From contig NZ_LR593887.1 in NCBI RefSeq assembly GCF_901538355.1, positions 4,068,920 to 4,132,919 on the forward strand: a stretch of 64,000 nucleotides of DNA, given 5' to 3'. The notes below the pieces were generated by a model that made no database searches, was not told the origin of the DNA, and was given only the letters and a program-made list of their open reading frames with translations. The stretch's first letter is position 1. The number at the start of each line of letters is the position of its first letter. Position numbers and translations under genes: made by a program. This document shows, one piece after another, positions 35,677-45,771 of this stretch. This DNA comes from Tuwongella immobilis (GTDB taxonomy: Bacteria > Planctomycetota > Planctomycetia > Gemmatales > Gemmataceae).

Positions 35677-36780
35677 TTATCGCCCCGTTTTCAGAAAATC
35701 GCGAATGGAAGGGAGGATGGCATTGCGATCGGGCACACGCGTGAGAATCAAATGGGCAAACTCATCCGTCATCGGCAGCAAATGTTCGAAAAATTCACCG
35801 CTGCCATACGGACTTTCGATCTGTCCGTACCCGAAGAGATTCAGCACCGGGAGCAGCTTTTCGGAGAGAATTTGCATGCAAACCGGGACATCATCTCCCC
35901 AGTTATCCCCATCGGAAAAATGGAAGGCGTACAAATTCCAATCAGCGGGATCATAACGCTCCTGCTGGATTTTCGCCGCCAGTTGATACGCGGAACTAAT
36001 GCGCGTGCCACCACTTTCACGGGTATGATAAAACGTGTGTTCATCCACCTCTTTCGCCGAGGCATCGTGGATGATATAGACCGTCTCAATATCTTTGTAG
36101 TGAGCGCGAATCCAGGTATCGATCCAGAACGCCTCGATACGGACAATCTGCTTTTGCTCGTCGGTCATCGACCCCGAAACATCCATCAGATACATAATGG
36201 CCGCCATGCTTTGCGGCTGCTGGGTCTCTTTGGGTGCCCGATAGCGCATATCTTCCCGAACGGGGACAATCACGGGCTGTTCGGGTTGATAGGTGCCGGA
36301 AGCGATTTGCCGCCGCAACGATCGCTTGTAGGTCTGCTTGAAGGAGACGAGCGATTGCGGTCCTACGGGACGAATTCCGGTGTATCGATCCTTGGTCGTG
36401 ATGATATTCTTCTGACCGCGTGGCTCGATTCGCGGTAGCGCCAACTCCTCGCCAAGGATTGTCGCCAACTCTTCCATGCTGACTTCGACTTCGAGGATGT
36501 GCTGGCCCGGTGCATCTCCCGCGCCGCCGGGTTGATCGCCCTGCTCCGCGGGGGTGAGGGCTTGTCCGGGGTTGCCTTCGCCAACACCGACCCCGCCGGA
36601 ATTTTTGTTTCCGTAGCGGATTTGTGGTAACTGAATGCTGGGTAACGGGATACTGACAAAATCCTTGCCTTGTTTGCCGATCAACTCGCCTCGGCTCATG
36701 AATTTGCCGAGATTGCTGCGGATTTTGCCACGAACGATCCGTTGAAATCGCTGCAGATCACGTTCAATTTTTTGTCCCAC
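35677..36780 (-). CDS. yeaH: YeaH-type DUF444 protein with VWA-like domain
   Basis: This 367-residue protein uses a GTG start at 36780 with GAGG eight bases upstream. It matches DUF444: a basic N-terminus (IERDLQRFQRIVRGKIRSN), a Gly-rich spacer, and a VWA-like domain with the MIDAS signature MDVSGSM (about residue 202). HTFYHTRESGGTRISSA and SDGDNWGDD complete the set. YeaH works with the kinase YeaG/PrkA in stress and starvation responses. The gene lies downstream of prkA, with the SRP RNA gene between them, and upstream of spoVR. Confidence 0.92.
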   Translation of the reverse strand: MGQKIERDLQRFQRIVRGKIRSNLGKFMSRGELIGKQGKDFVSIPLPSIQLPQIRYGNKNSGGVGVGEGNPGQALTPAEQGDQPGGAGDAPGQHILEVEVSMEELATILGEELALPRIEPRGQKNIITTKDRYTGIRPVGPQSLVSFKQTYKRSLRRQIASGTYQPEQPVIVPVREDMRYRAPKETQQPQSMAAIMYLMDVSGSMTDEQKQIVRIEAFWIDTWIRAHYKDIETVYIIHDASAKEVDEHTFYHTRESGGTRISSAYQLAAKIQQERYDPADWNLYAFHFSDGDNWGDDVPVCMQILSEKLLPVLNLFGYGQIESPYGSGEFFEHLLPMTDEFAHLILTRVPDRNAILPSIRDFLKTGR

Positions 36781-36913
36781 CGGAGTTGCCTCGTTGGGAA
36801 AAGGGGGTGGAGATCACCAGAGAATCGGAATGAGAGCGGGTTGGCGGGGGAATCGAAGGGGGTGCCACCGATTAGCAGAATGCCAGGGAAGTTCCCCGGC
36901 CGAGCGGCAAAAG

Positions 36914-37008
36914 GATGGGGTGACCAAGAGGCACAGTCCGAACACGTATGGCTGCTGCTTTCGCCCTGACCAGGTTAGCGCCATTCTGTCCAGTTGGGCC
37001 CCACCCTC
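36914..37008 (-). ncRNA. ffs: Signal recognition particle RNA, small bacterial type
   Basis: The minus strand carries the universally conserved domain IV at about 36950-36972: a GGTCAGG side, a GC-GAAA-GC tetraloop stem, and the AGCAGCC side, the Ffh-binding symmetric loop. The outer arms can pair: GGGTG near 37002-37006 with CACCC at about 36917-36922, and there are further pairs within. A CCTTTT tract at 36909-36914 (minus strand) ends the transcript. The length of about 95 bases is normal for the small type without an Alu domain. The exact ends are estimated. Confidence 0.85.
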
Positions 37009-37023
37009 TTGCGGCTCGGGGGG

Positions 37024-39066
37024 CTATTTCTTCGTCTGACCTCGAGCAAAGATACTTGCTACGAAGTTCAGAACGTCGGTTGCACTCGATTCATTATAAC
37101 CGTAATTTCGAATCAGTCGAGCCTTTACGACATCAATTTTTTCCTGAGTTGCTCGATCGACCACATTCGACACCAGCGTGGTCAGTTTGATCGTATCCTT
37201 TTGATCCTCAAAGAGTTTCAGCTCCAGTGCCTTCTGAAGCCGCTCATTCGTTTTGTAATCAAACCGTTTCCCATCAATGGCCAACGCACCGATGTAATTC
37301 ATAATTTCGCGGCGGAAGTCGTCTTTGCGCCCCTCGGGAATGTCGATCTTTTCTTCGATCGAGCGCATGAGTCGCTCATCGGGTTCCTGATAATTCCCCG
37401 TGTAGCGATCCCGCACTTTCTCACGTTGGGTATACGCTTTCACATTGTCAATATAATTGGAGCACAGTCGGGCCAAGGCATCCTCATCCGCCGCAATCGC
37501 CCGTTGCACTTCGTTCTTGACAATGTCTTCGTATTCTTCCCGAACGATGGACAGCAATTCGCGATAGCGTTGCAGTTGCGACTCATCGCTAATCAGGGTG
37601 TGGTGCCGAAGCCCCGATTCCAATTCGTGCATCACCATGAAGGGATTGATATTATCCTCTTCGGGGTGTGCGACCAACGCATTGGAAATTTTATCCTGGA
37701 TGTACCGCGGCGAGATGCCAATCATCCCTTCCTGCGCGGCTTCCCGTTTGAGTTCCATCACGTTGTCTTCAGTGAAGCCGGAGAGGGTCTTGCCGTTGTA
37801 CAACTTTAACTTTTGCAACAACGTCAGATTCGCATGTTTGGGCTGACTCAAGCGCGTGAGCACCGCCCACATCGCAGCAATCTCGATGGTATGCGGGGCA
37901 ATATGTTTGCCACGCACGCGAGCGGAATTGAAGTCTTTCTCGTAAATGCGAATTTCATCCCGCAGCCGCGTGACATACGGAATGTCGATCTTCACCGTTC
38001 GATCCCGGAGTGCTTCCATGAATTCGTTATTCTGGAGCCGACGATATTCCGGTTCGTTGGTGTGTCCCAGAATCACTTCATCAATATCGGTTTGGGCGAA
38101 TTTTTTGGGTTTGATTTTGTGTTCCTGCGATGCACCCAACAGGTCATACAGGAACGCCACATCGAGCTTCAACACTTCGATGAATTCGATAATCCCACGA
38201 TTGGCGATATTCAACTCACCGTCGAAATTAAACGCACGCGGATCGGAATCGGTCCCGTATTCGGCGATCTTGCGATAGTTAATGTCGCCGGTCAACTCGG
38301 TGGAATCTTGGTTCTTTTCGTCCTTGGGTTGGAACGTGCCAATGCCGATGCGGTCCTGTTCGGACATCACCATGCGCACCACCTTAACGTCCTGGAGCAC
38401 GCGCTGCCAATCGCCCTGGTAGCGTTGCATGCGTTCGTTGAACAGATGCCGACAATACGGATTCAGATCCCCCTTGATTTGAATTTCGTAGGGGTAGCTG
38501 TCCGGCTTCTGGGCATTGAGTTGGGCCAACAGCGCAGGCCGTAACTCCTTGGGCACCAACAACAACGGTTCCTGGTGCATCGGACAGGGAATCCACCCAC
38601 CATCATCACCCTTCCAGGCGAATGTGAAGAGCATCCCGGCATCGGTACGGGTATATTGCTCCAGCCCGCGCTTTAACAATCGAGCGATGGTGCTTTTCGA
38701 CGACCCCACCGGACCATGCAGCAGCAGCACGCGCCGTTCGGTGCCATAGCCAAATGCGGCGGATTTGAAGGCGTTGACCAGTTGCATCAACGGCCGATCC
38801 AACCCGTAGACGGATTCCCCAAGTTTGGCCCCGAATTCGGTGAAAAAGCGATAGTGAACGATTTTTTCTTTGTTTTCGTAAACTTCTTCGGTTCCGTGGG
38901 ACAGAATCATGTCGTACAGACGTTGGTGAGCGGTGCGAGTCACTTGCGGCTGCTGAACGACAATATTGAGGTAATCCTCGAAGCTCCCTTCCCAGTGCAA
39001 TTTGCGGAAATCGTCTAAATCGAACTGCGATTGTAACGACGCAAGTAAAGCCTTTCCTTCGGCCAT
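37024..39066 (-). CDS. prkA: PrkA/YeaG serine protein kinase
   Basis: The start is the ATG at 39066 with GGAGGA about nine bases upstream, giving 680 residues. The N-terminal AAA-like domain holds the P-loop GPVGSSKS (about residue 100) and PrkA-specific segments such as [10 protein letters not shown] and CPMHQEPL. The C-terminal half is the PrkA kinase-related domain. PrkA/YeaG phosphorylates targets during nutrient stress and, in Bacillus, may act as a protease. It is the first gene of the conserved prkA-yeaH-spoVR cluster. The stop lies about 16 bp upstream of the SRP RNA gene. Confidence 0.95.
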   Translation of the reverse strand: MAEGKALLASLQSQFDLDDFRKLHWEGSFEDYLNIVVQQPQVTRTAHQRLYDMILSHGTEEVYENKEKIVHYRFFTEFGAKLGESVYGLDRPLMQLVNAFKSAAFGYGTERRVLLLHGPVGSSKSTIARLLKRGLEQYTRTDAGMLFTFAWKGDDGGWIPCPMHQEPLLLVPKELRPALLAQLNAQKPDSYPYEIQIKGDLNPYCRHLFNERMQRYQGDWQRVLQDVKVVRMVMSEQDRIGIGTFQPKDEKNQDSTELTGDINYRKIAEYGTDSDPRAFNFDGELNIANRGIIEFIEVLKLDVAFLYDLLGASQEHKIKPKKFAQTDIDEVILGHTNEPEYRRLQNNEFMEALRDRTVKIDIPYVTRLRDEIRIYEKDFNSARVRGKHIAPHTIEIAAMWAVLTRLSQPKHANLTLLQKLKLYNGKTLSGFTEDNVMELKREAAQEGMIGISPRYIQDKISNALVAHPEEDNINPFMVMHELESGLRHHTLISDESQLQRYRELLSIVREEYEDIVKNEVQRAIAADEDALARLCSNYIDNVKAYTQREKVRDRYTGNYQEPDERLMRSIEEKIDIPEGRKDDFRREIMNYIGALAIDGKRFDYKTNERLQKALELKLFEDQKDTIKLTTLVSNVVDRATQEKIDVVKARLIRNYGYNESSATDVLNFVASIFARGQTKK

Positions 39067-39651
39067 GCGACATTCCTCCATCGGAGCAAGTGCCAATCCA
39101 AGGTGTCGGGCGCGGGTCGATTGCGAATCGCAGTGTGGCCTGCGTGCAGTTGCGAGCCAGGGAGAGTGGTCTCGGCTTCAAATCGGTGATCGCAATCGGC
39201 TCAATTCGGAATCGGCGAGATCGACTCGCTCAATCCGCTTCACCATCGCACTCGAGGGGTTCAGTCGGAGGTTATGAGGATTGCCGGCTTGCGAAGGATC
39301 AGCAAACCGTCACAATCAAAGCATTCCGCTGTTGGATCATTGGCGATTCGGTTGTGATCCAAGAGTAATTTTGCCACTGCATTGTACGGGAGCCATCGTC
39401 GATCGCCAATCAAAATCCGAACTTTTTTGATTTTTTGGCCATGTTTCCGCCAAACTCGAGTGGTGATTCTGTTAGCGTACCCAATCCACTGGGATGGTTG
39501 TCAACCCTTTGAAGGATTTTTTCCCATTTTTTCCCCGTCGCAATCGCCCCTCTCATCGCATCGCCGGGCAGGGATCTCTTGCGAAGGATCGAGACTGCTG
39601 CCTATCATCTCGCCTGATGTCAATCCATCGCCCATTGTTGGAGCATTCCCC
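39067..39651. other. Divergent intergenic region between prkA and a GT-C-like gene
   Basis: About 585 bp without a supported gene; it must contain the promoter of the prkA cluster (minus) and of the 39652 gene (plus). T-rich tracts occur at 39422-39438. I could not identify convincing promoter boxes or repeats. Confidence 0.5.
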
Positions 39652-41364
39652 ATGGTCGGGACGGCTTTTTCTCCACGGACGTGGGGTATCGTTGCCGGAA
39701 TTGCCTGCTTGACCACGCTTCAGGTCTGCCTCGCCATCTGGACGCATTGTTGTTTTGAAGGTCGGTACGATGGGCCATTTCTGATTTCGTCCCACTTCGG
39801 CGTTCCGAGCGCGCTCGCCGACGCGGGAATCCGCCCCACCATCACCGATCAATACCCGCAAGTCGGTTGGGATGGTCAATTCTACTTTTTCATGGCCAAC
39901 GACCCGTTGGGCCTCGCCGACACGGCGGAACACCTCGACACCATCACCTATCGATACCAGCGAATTGGCATCCCGGCATTGGCGTGGGGCATCTCCCGAA
40001 TCACCGGCCATTCCGTCACTTCCGCGTTTTGGTATCTCACCGTTCAGAATATCCTCGTCGCGGCGGGGTTTGGCGTTCTCGTGGGCTACTTGTCGGCCTG
40101 CGGAATCTCGGCGGGCTGGGCGATGACTTGGCTGGGGGCCGGCGGAACCTGGTACACCCTCGCCTATGGTCTCCCCGACGCCGCTGCCGATGGCGTGTTC
40201 ATCATCGCATTTTGGGCAGTCATCACCGGGCGATTGTGGGGATATTTGCTCGCCTCGACACTGTTGGTGCTGATTCGCGAAGGCTATGTGCTGTTTCCGT
40301 TTGCGGTGTTTCTGGCCACGGTCTGGGGCAAACTCGATTGGTCGCGTTCCTGGTGGACTCGGTCGCTGCTCACCACCATTCCGGGAATCGCCGTCATCGC
40401 CTGGGCGGTGTATCTCTCGGTCCACTTCGGAATCGCCGTCACCTCGCCCGAACGCAACCCATCGATCACCACCGGACTACCCGGCGTGGAGTTCTGGAAA
40501 TCACTGCGACATGCCTGGGAGATCTGCGATCGTCAGGGTGTGGTCTACCGTCTGATTTCAATGGCGAGTCTGATCACGATTCTCGTCATTGCCGCGCGCC
40601 ATTGTCGGCGACACCTCGCCTTCGCGGTCGTGCTGCCCTATCTGCTGCTCATGCTTTGCCTGGGACCAGTCGTCTGGCAACATCATCAAGGCTACTTCAA
40701 AGCGATGGGCACGGTGCTGATTGTTGGAATCCTGCTGCTCACGATCACCCCCAATCGCATTCTGAAGGGCATCCTCGTGCTGAATCTGCTCATTGGCATC
40801 GATTGGAATCTCATTCAAGCGATTATCCCCGCGCCATTCTTCAGCCCCAACTCGGTGATTCTCACCGACATGCCGCCGTCGGAGCATCCATTCGGTAGTT
40901 CGCTGAACGACATCCGCGGCAAATTCACCCCATTTCCCGATGTCCCGAATCAATCGCCCCTTCGATCAATGACCGATGAAATCGAATGGATGGATGCCCG
41001 CGAGACAGTCGCCACCGAATATCAAGGCATCTGGCGATATTGGCATCGGGAATTGGTGCCGTTCCCGATTCGCATTCACAATCGCGGCACGGAAGCCTGG
41101 TCCGCCAATCCGCGACTCGGAACCGGGGCCGTGCATTTGGTCGCCGAGTTACTCCCCGCCGATCGCAGTCGAACGCTGATGCAACAACGCGTTCCGTTGC
41201 CGCGATCGATTGAGCCGGGTGAATCGCTCGATCTATTGGTCTGGATTCGACTTGGAAATCGCCAGATTGCACACCTGCACCTGGCGATGGAGCAAGTGGG
41301 CGTGCATCCGTTCAATCCGCATACCAGCACGCGCGGGCTGCATCGGGTGATTCGGATTCGCTAA
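39652..41364 (+). CDS. GT-C-like polytopic membrane protein, paralogue 1
   Basis: The start is the ATG at 39652, seven bases after TTGGAG, giving 570 residues. The first membrane segment is followed by a periplasmic loop with the motif GWDGQFYFFMANDPL (about 62-76), whose Asp is in the position of the catalytic acidic residue of GT-C glycosyltransferases. About ten hydrophobic segments follow, to residue about 395. The C-terminal 150 residues are a predicted periplasmic beta-sandwich (WSANPRLG, LPRSIEPGESLDLLVWI). Paralogues lie at 41467 and 50092. It probably transfers a lipid-linked sugar at the cell surface. Confidence 0.72.
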   Translation: MVGTAFSPRTWGIVAGIACLTTLQVCLAIWTHCCFEGRYDGPFLISSHFGVPSALADAGIRPTITDQYPQVGWDGQFYFFMANDPLGLADTAEHLDTITYRYQRIGIPALAWGISRITGHSVTSAFWYLTVQNILVAAGFGVLVGYLSACGISAGWAMTWLGAGGTWYTLAYGLPDAAADGVFIIAFWAVITGRLWGYLLASTLLVLIREGYVLFPFAVFLATVWGKLDWSRSWWTRSLLTTIPGIAVIAWAVYLSVHFGIAVTSPERNPSITTGLPGVEFWKSLRHAWEICDRQGVVYRLISMASLITILVIAARHCRRHLAFAVVLPYLLLMLCLGPVVWQHHQGYFKAMGTVLIVGILLLTITPNRILKGILVLNLLIGIDWNLIQAIIPAPFFSPNSVILTDMPPSEHPFGSSLNDIRGKFTPFPDVPNQSPLRSMTDEIEWMDARETVATEYQGIWRYWHRELVPFPIRIHNRGTEAWSANPRLGTGAVHLVAELLPADRSRTLMQQRVPLPRSIEPGESLDLLVWIRLGNRQIAHLHLAMEQVGVHPFNPHTSTRGLHRVIRIR

Positions 41365-41466
41365 TGATCGGCCAATCGACTGAATCTGGGTGAGCTTGAC
41401 ATCGGCTTGGCCGGTGGGGTATCGCATTCGACCAGATCCGCGAGTTGAATTGCGAAAGGAACGGCG

Positions 41467-43200
41467 ATGGATGCACAACCAAATGGGCCGAATCACTCCC
41501 CCGTGGGGGCACGCATCACCATGGAGGATTCTGCACCGAACCCCATTTCGGATGCACTCGTGGCGTTCTGGAAGCGATTCGGCCCGTATGGCGCGACGGC
41601 TCTCGTGACCGTTGGCTGCATGGGTCTGTTTTGGCTGCTGCAAGTCTTTATCACGCATTCGACATTCTCGGGGAATTTCGCCTGGACGCTGTTCCTTTCC
41701 CGCGATGTCGGCATTCCCGAAGTCGAAGTCAGCCAAGGGATTACGCCGGTCATTGCTCAGTCGGAATGGGATGCCGAGTATGGCTATCACCTCGCCAATG
41801 ATCCCTGGCTGACCAACCCCGACACGGTAGCCCATCTCGATTTGCCGATCCATCGCGGGCAAGCGATTTTCTTCCCGGCCCTGAGTTGGGGATTGGCCAA
41901 AATTGCTGGCTTGCCGATCGTTCCGCCTCGCCTCTTTTTGCTGCTGCATTGGGCGGTCATCGCCTTTGGAATCGGGGCCGTCGCGGGGTGGCTGGTGCGG
42001 CGGGGCATGAGCCTGCTTTGGGTTGTCCCCCTGGCGACCAGTTGGGTGATGCTGCGCGTGACCAGTCATGGCGTCTCGACCGCCGCGGGAGATGCGTTAA
42101 TCGCGCTGACACTCATCGCCGTCAGTGGCGGACATTGGTGCCGATTTCTGATCGTCGGCACAGCACTCACATTGGCACGACCCGATGCGATCTTCCTGAC
42201 CGCAGGTGTGACACTCGCCACCGCGCTCAAACAAACCGCGTGGCAAACCACCCTTCGAGGCCGACCGCTGGTGCTGCTCAGTGCGATTCCCACCGCCGTG
42301 CCGCTCCTCCTGGTGGGCGTGTTGCACGTTCGCTTCCCTGGCGAGGCAGTCACTCTCGGAATCGGCTTAACCCCTTGGCAAGATTGGTTTTCCGCGATTT
42401 CGACTGGCTTCGGCGATGGCCAGATTTGGGCCAGTCTATGGCGGATCGGTTTGACCGCAATTGCGCTGCACACGCTCGTGCGCTGTCTGCGAAATTGGGG
42501 CCAGTCGCCGATTGCGACGGTCGGCCTGCTGTGGCTTCTCGGCGTGATTTTACTGCCCGGTTGGACTTGGCAAACCACCATCAATGCCCCGATTGCGGTC
42601 GGCGGCGTGCTGTTGGTGTCGCTTTTCTTGACGGCGATTGACTCATCCGCACTCAATCGCGGATTGTTCCTCGCCCTCACGATCTGTCACGTCGGCCTGA
42701 TTCAGGGGAATCTGCTCCAAGTCGGGCATTGGTCCCCGCATCAGATGGTGATGCAAGACCAACTCAATCGACCAATTCTCGACCGGGAATTGAATTCCAA
42801 ACTGGTGGATGTCACTAGCTCGGCCACCTGGGTGAATCACACCGAAACACTCCCCCTGCCCACGAATCTCTGGAAGATGTTCCATCGGGAATCGATTGGT
42901 TTTCTGGTTCGTCTGGAGAATCGCACCCAGCAACCCTGGCACCCGCTGCCGCAATCCGGAGAGAATACCATTTCGCTGGCCGTCGAAATTCGCAACGAAG
43001 CGGGCGATCTCGTGCATCAACAGCGTTCGGTGCCCATCTGCCATTCCGTGGCCCCCGGTGAAGCCATTGAACAGGTGATTCCGATTGCACTCAAACGGGG
43101 CAAATATCAAGTGCGGGTTTCAGGATATCAGATCGGAATCGGCTGGTTCGATGACGCAAACTCCGCCAACGGAAGCCGTTACGTGTTGGAATTGAAGTGA
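41467..43200 (+). CDS. GT-C-like polytopic membrane protein, paralogue 2
   Basis: The 577-residue protein starts at the ATG at 41467 with AAGGA six bases upstream. It shares the layout of paralogues 1 and 3: a first membrane segment, HSTFSGNFAWTLFLS, a loop with EWDAEYGYHLANDPWL instead of WDGQFYY, many hydrophobic segments, then a C-terminal beta domain. In this copy the motif reads WDAEYGY, so Gly-Gln-Phe is lost although the Asp remains; substrate or activity may differ. The C-terminal domain includes FHRESIGFLVRLENRTQQPW and APGEAIEQVIPI. It lies 102 bp after paralogue 1 on the same strand and ends at a strong terminator. Confidence 0.72.
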   Translation: MDAQPNGPNHSPVGARITMEDSAPNPISDALVAFWKRFGPYGATALVTVGCMGLFWLLQVFITHSTFSGNFAWTLFLSRDVGIPEVEVSQGITPVIAQSEWDAEYGYHLANDPWLTNPDTVAHLDLPIHRGQAIFFPALSWGLAKIAGLPIVPPRLFLLLHWAVIAFGIGAVAGWLVRRGMSLLWVVPLATSWVMLRVTSHGVSTAAGDALIALTLIAVSGGHWCRFLIVGTALTLARPDAIFLTAGVTLATALKQTAWQTTLRGRPLVLLSAIPTAVPLLLVGVLHVRFPGEAVTLGIGLTPWQDWFSAISTGFGDGQIWASLWRIGLTAIALHTLVRCLRNWGQSPIATVGLLWLLGVILLPGWTWQTTINAPIAVGGVLLVSLFLTAIDSSALNRGLFLALTICHVGLIQGNLLQVGHWSPHQMVMQDQLNRPILDRELNSKLVDVTSSATWVNHTETLPLPTNLWKMFHRESIGFLVRLENRTQQPWHPLPQSGENTISLAVEIRNEAGDLVHQQRSVPICHSVAPGEAIEQVIPIALKRGKYQVRVSGYQIGIGWFDDANSANGSRYVLELK

Positions 43201-43205
43201 TGCCG

Positions 43206-43255
43206 CCCCCCCGCGTGATGCTCCATGCGAGCGAGCGTGACGCGGGGGGATTTCT
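43206..43255 (+). terminator. Rho-independent-type terminator after GT-C paralogue 2
   Basis: CCCCCCGCGT (43207-43216) and ACGCGGGGGG (43240-43249) form a perfect 10-bp stem, followed by ATTTCTC. It lies 6 bp after the stop codon. The loop is 23 bases and itself partly paired. The hairpin would also work for the convergent GT2 gene. Confidence 0.65.
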
Positions 43256-43305
43256 CATCGCGGAACGGCTGGATTTCGACATCGCATTCAAATCTGCCGA
43301 TGCGA

Positions 43306-44061
43306 TTACCAGACGATCGGCGGCTTGTTGATGAGTCGGCGATTGGCCTTTAACTTCCGACGCAGTGCCAGAATAAAGCTCAGTGTGCGACGGGTCAGCT
43401 TGATTTTGCCCCGCAGCGAGCCACCGCCTTTGGCCTCGCCGTGTTTCCGCTCCCCGAAATGCACGGGTAGTTCGACAATGGCCAACTTCGCCAGATTCGC
43501 CTGATGCAAGGCGTACAAATCCAACGAAAAGTCATGCGGCGCATCGCTCCACGTTTCGAAGAACGAGCGATGGAAACACTTCGGTTGTGCATTCACATCG
43601 ACTAATCGACTCCCCAACGCCATCGACGCCAACCAGCCCATGCCAACCGTGAAAATGCGATCAAACAACGGTCGTCCGATCCGCCGCCCGCGGAGGAAGG
43701 TGCGTTCCGGTTCAGGCAGTTCCCGCATGCGATCAAATCCGGTCAGCACATCCCGCGGATCGGTCTGCAAGTCGGCATGCGTCCACGCCAGGAACTCGCC
43801 CTTCGCGGCGCGCAACCCCGACAGAATGCCAAAGCCGTACCCCTGATTGTGAGCGACTTTCACCACGCGGAACGAGACATGGCCGGGAAGTGTCAGTTGT
43901 TCGGTGAAGACGCTCGCCGAACGATCGGTTGAACCATTGTTGACCAACACGACTTCGACATCGGTTCGATCGCCCACGGCTTCGCGGAAGGCGGTGAATA
44001 ACGTCGGCAGATTGTCGGCCTCGTTGTAGCATGGTACGATGATCGATAGTGTTCGGCTCAC
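43306..44061 (-). CDS. GT2 family glycosyltransferase (polyprenyl-phosphate type)
   Basis: The start is a GTG at 44061, preceded by AGGAGGG; it encodes SRTLSIIVPCYNEADN from residue 2, giving 251 residues. Family GT2 features are the IVPCYNE start, NNGSTDRS (about 45), and ADLQTDPRD (about 105), the DxD-like metal-binding region of DPM/GtrB-type enzymes. There is no C-terminal membrane pair, unlike GtrB itself. Such enzymes load a sugar onto polyprenyl phosphate on the cytoplasmic face. With the two GtrA-domain proteins and GT-C-like proteins nearby it could form a Gtr-like three-step surface glycosylation system. It is divergent from the 2H gene. Confidence 0.85.
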   Translation of the reverse strand: MSRTLSIIVPCYNEADNLPTLFTAFREAVGDRTDVEVVLVNNGSTDRSASVFTEQLTLPGHVSFRVVKVAHNQGYGFGILSGLRAAKGEFLAWTHADLQTDPRDVLTGFDRMRELPEPERTFLRGRRIGRPLFDRIFTVGMGWLASMALGSRLVDVNAQPKCFHRSFFETWSDAPHDFSLDLYALHQANLAKLAIVELPVHFGERKHGEAKGGGSLRGKIKLTRRTLSFILALRRKLKANRRLINKPPIVW

Positions 44062-44086
44062 GAAATCCCTCCTGGAAGACAGTGCC

Positions 44087-44716
44087 ATGTCCTTGGCCGC
44101 TTCGTTTCTGGCGTTGCAACCCGATCCCGAATTGACGGAGTTTTTACGGCACGCCAAAGATCGGGTACTGACCTTGGCCGGGGAGCAACTCTATCGTAGT
44201 GATCCGCCGCATCTGACGGTATATCTCGCCTATTTTGCCGATCTTTCGCAAGTCGAAACGCGGTTGCGTGCGCTCGCCAGCGATTGGTCACCGTTCTCCG
44301 GGAATCTGCGTGGCTGGCACGTCTTCGAGAACGATCCGCTCACGACTCGGAATACGCTCGTCTGCCAGATCGATTCGGACGCGTTGCCAATGCTGCGATC
44401 GCTACAATCGGCGGTGATCGATGCCATTGCCCCGCTTCGGAATCATCTCGCAACGCACGCACGATACGCCAATCGCTGGAATGCCTTAACACCCGAGCGA
44501 CAGTCGGCAGTCGAATCGGTCGGCTTTCCATTTATCGGCAACGATTGGCTGCCACATTTCTCCGTCGCATCAATTCTTCCGAATGATTGGCCCCCCGTCT
44601 GGGAAGCCCTGCGCGGCACGCCACCACCTTCGCAGTTCCACATCGCGCAACTGAAACTCTACCGACTCGACGGACTCACCCCCATCGAACTCGCCACCAT
44701 CCCACTCGGCGGATGA
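44087..44716 (+). CDS. 2H phosphoesterase-like protein (2'-5' RNA ligase family)
   Basis: The start is the ATG at 44087 with TGGAAG upstream, giving 209 residues. Two H-x-T/S motifs, PHLTVYL (His 42) and PHFSVAS (His 157), are separated by about 115 residues, as in the 2H phosphoesterase superfamily that includes LigT and cyclic phosphodiesterases. Substrates of this family range from cyclic RNA ends to nucleotide-sugar-derived cyclic phosphates. Its location, divergent from the GT2 gene by 25 bp and convergent with the GDPD-like gene, hints at a role in surface-sugar metabolism, which is only inference. Confidence 0.75.
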   Translation: MSLAASFLALQPDPELTEFLRHAKDRVLTLAGEQLYRSDPPHLTVYLAYFADLSQVETRLRALASDWSPFSGNLRGWHVFENDPLTTRNTLVCQIDSDALPMLRSLQSAVIDAIAPLRNHLATHARYANRWNALTPERQSAVESVGFPFIGNDWLPHFSVASILPNDWPPVWEALRGTPPPSQFHIAQLKLYRLDGLTPIELATIPLGG

Positions 44717-44718
44717 CG

Positions 44719-45321
44719 TTACTCCGCCTCACCGAGGGCGGAGCGCCAGAGGTCAGGGCGTTTGGTGCAGACAGCGTCGAAGGGATAGGGCTCGAGTTCG
44801 GCGGCGTAGGCGGGAATCGTATCCACCGGCCGGCCTTGGAGTTCCGGCGAGACGATGCACAATTTGAAGTGCGATTTCAGACGGGCATACGTTTCGGGCG
44901 TGAGCGGATTTCGGGTGAAGCAATCGACCCACACCCAATCGACTTGACCGGCCAACGCCAGCGCGGATTCGATCGGCTCATATTCGGAAAATCGCACCGC
45001 AATGCGATGCTCGCCGGACTTCACCAACACGCGAATCATCGGAAACGAACAATCCAGGAAAAAATAATCCCGCACGGGATACCGTTTCAGCAACTCCAGC
45101 ACGCGATGTTCGATGCGCTCACTTTTCACATTCAGAATCATCGTTCCATGACGATATTGCTGCAAATATGTCTCGAAATCTTCGCCCGTGGCCCCTTGAA
45201 AGGGGTCGTGCTGCAAGACGAGCCGGTCGCCGTGATCGCGGAGGTCCAACTCCACGCCATATTCCGGCGGTACGTTCGCCAGTTGGGCCACGGTATTCAC
45301 TCGATGGGCGATGTACAACAT
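44719..45321 (-). CDS. Glycerophosphodiester phosphodiesterase-like (GDPD fold) protein
   Basis: The 200-residue protein uses the ATG at 45321, nine bases after AAGGGG. The start IAHRVN, then VELDLR and QHDP, is the metal and catalytic signature of the GDPD/PI-PLC-type TIM barrel (HRxN, ExD, H-D). It is shorter than typical GDPDs (about 240) and has no signal peptide, so it acts in the cytoplasm. It is the last gene of the six-gene operon starting at 49868, 3 bp after the GtrA gene. Its substrate could be a phosphodiester intermediate of the proposed sugar pathway. Confidence 0.72.
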   Translation of the reverse strand: MLYIAHRVNTVAQLANVPPEYGVELDLRDHGDRLVLQHDPFQGATGEDFETYLQQYRHGTMILNVKSERIEHRVLELLKRYPVRDYFFLDCSFPMIRVLVKSGEHRIAVRFSEYEPIESALALAGQVDWVWVDCFTRNPLTPETYARLKSHFKLCIVSPELQGRPVDTIPAYAAELEPYPFDAVCTKRPDLWRSALGEAE

Positions 45322-45324
45322 GAA

Positions 45325-45771
45325 TCAATCCCCTTGCATCATGACCGGCAGTGGCTCATCGAGGGCTGATTCCGAAATCGGCTCCGATCCGCGATTGCGG
45401 AACGTCACCCACTTCAGGCCAACGAAGTTCATCACCGTGCTCACCCCCGTGGCTGTCAGGAATGCGAACAGTTTCCATTCCGCGCCGAGGAACGCCAGAA
45501 CCAGCGAATTGACCGCCACATTCACGCCCAGCGAGCAGGTATACAGCGTCAGATACAGCATCGGCTCGCGCATCGAGCGCGATGACGATTCAAACGTCCA
45601 AAATTTGTTGCCGATGAATCCGAAGATCATGCCGGTGAGATATGCCAACCCCTTGGCCAGACTGGTGCCCAGTCCCGCCCCGGTGAGCAGTGTGTACATT
45701 CCCAAGTCGATCAGCACCGCCGTGCAACCAATGACGACGAACCGAAGCAGTTGTTTGCGGGTCTCAGACAT
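45325..45771 (-). CDS. GtrA family membrane protein (polyprenyl-linked sugar flippase)
   Basis: The start is the ATG at 45771, giving 148 residues; it overlaps the stop of the upstream nucleotidyltransferase gene by 8 bp. Four membrane segments are visible (LLRFVVIGCTAVLIDLGMYTLL, LAYLTGMIFGFIGNKFWTF, and two more), with the GtrA-typical NKFWTF and KWVTFRN. GtrA proteins flip polyprenyl-phosphate-linked sugars across the membrane. A second GtrA domain occurs in the fusion at 48029-49144, so the locus carries two. The C-terminal tail is acidic. Confidence 0.9.
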   Translation of the reverse strand: MSETRKQLLRFVVIGCTAVLIDLGMYTLLTGAGLGTSLAKGLAYLTGMIFGFIGNKFWTFESSSRSMREPMLYLTLYTCSLGVNVAVNSLVLAFLGAEWKLFAFLTATGVSTVMNFVGLKWVTFRNRGSEPISESALDEPLPVMMQGD

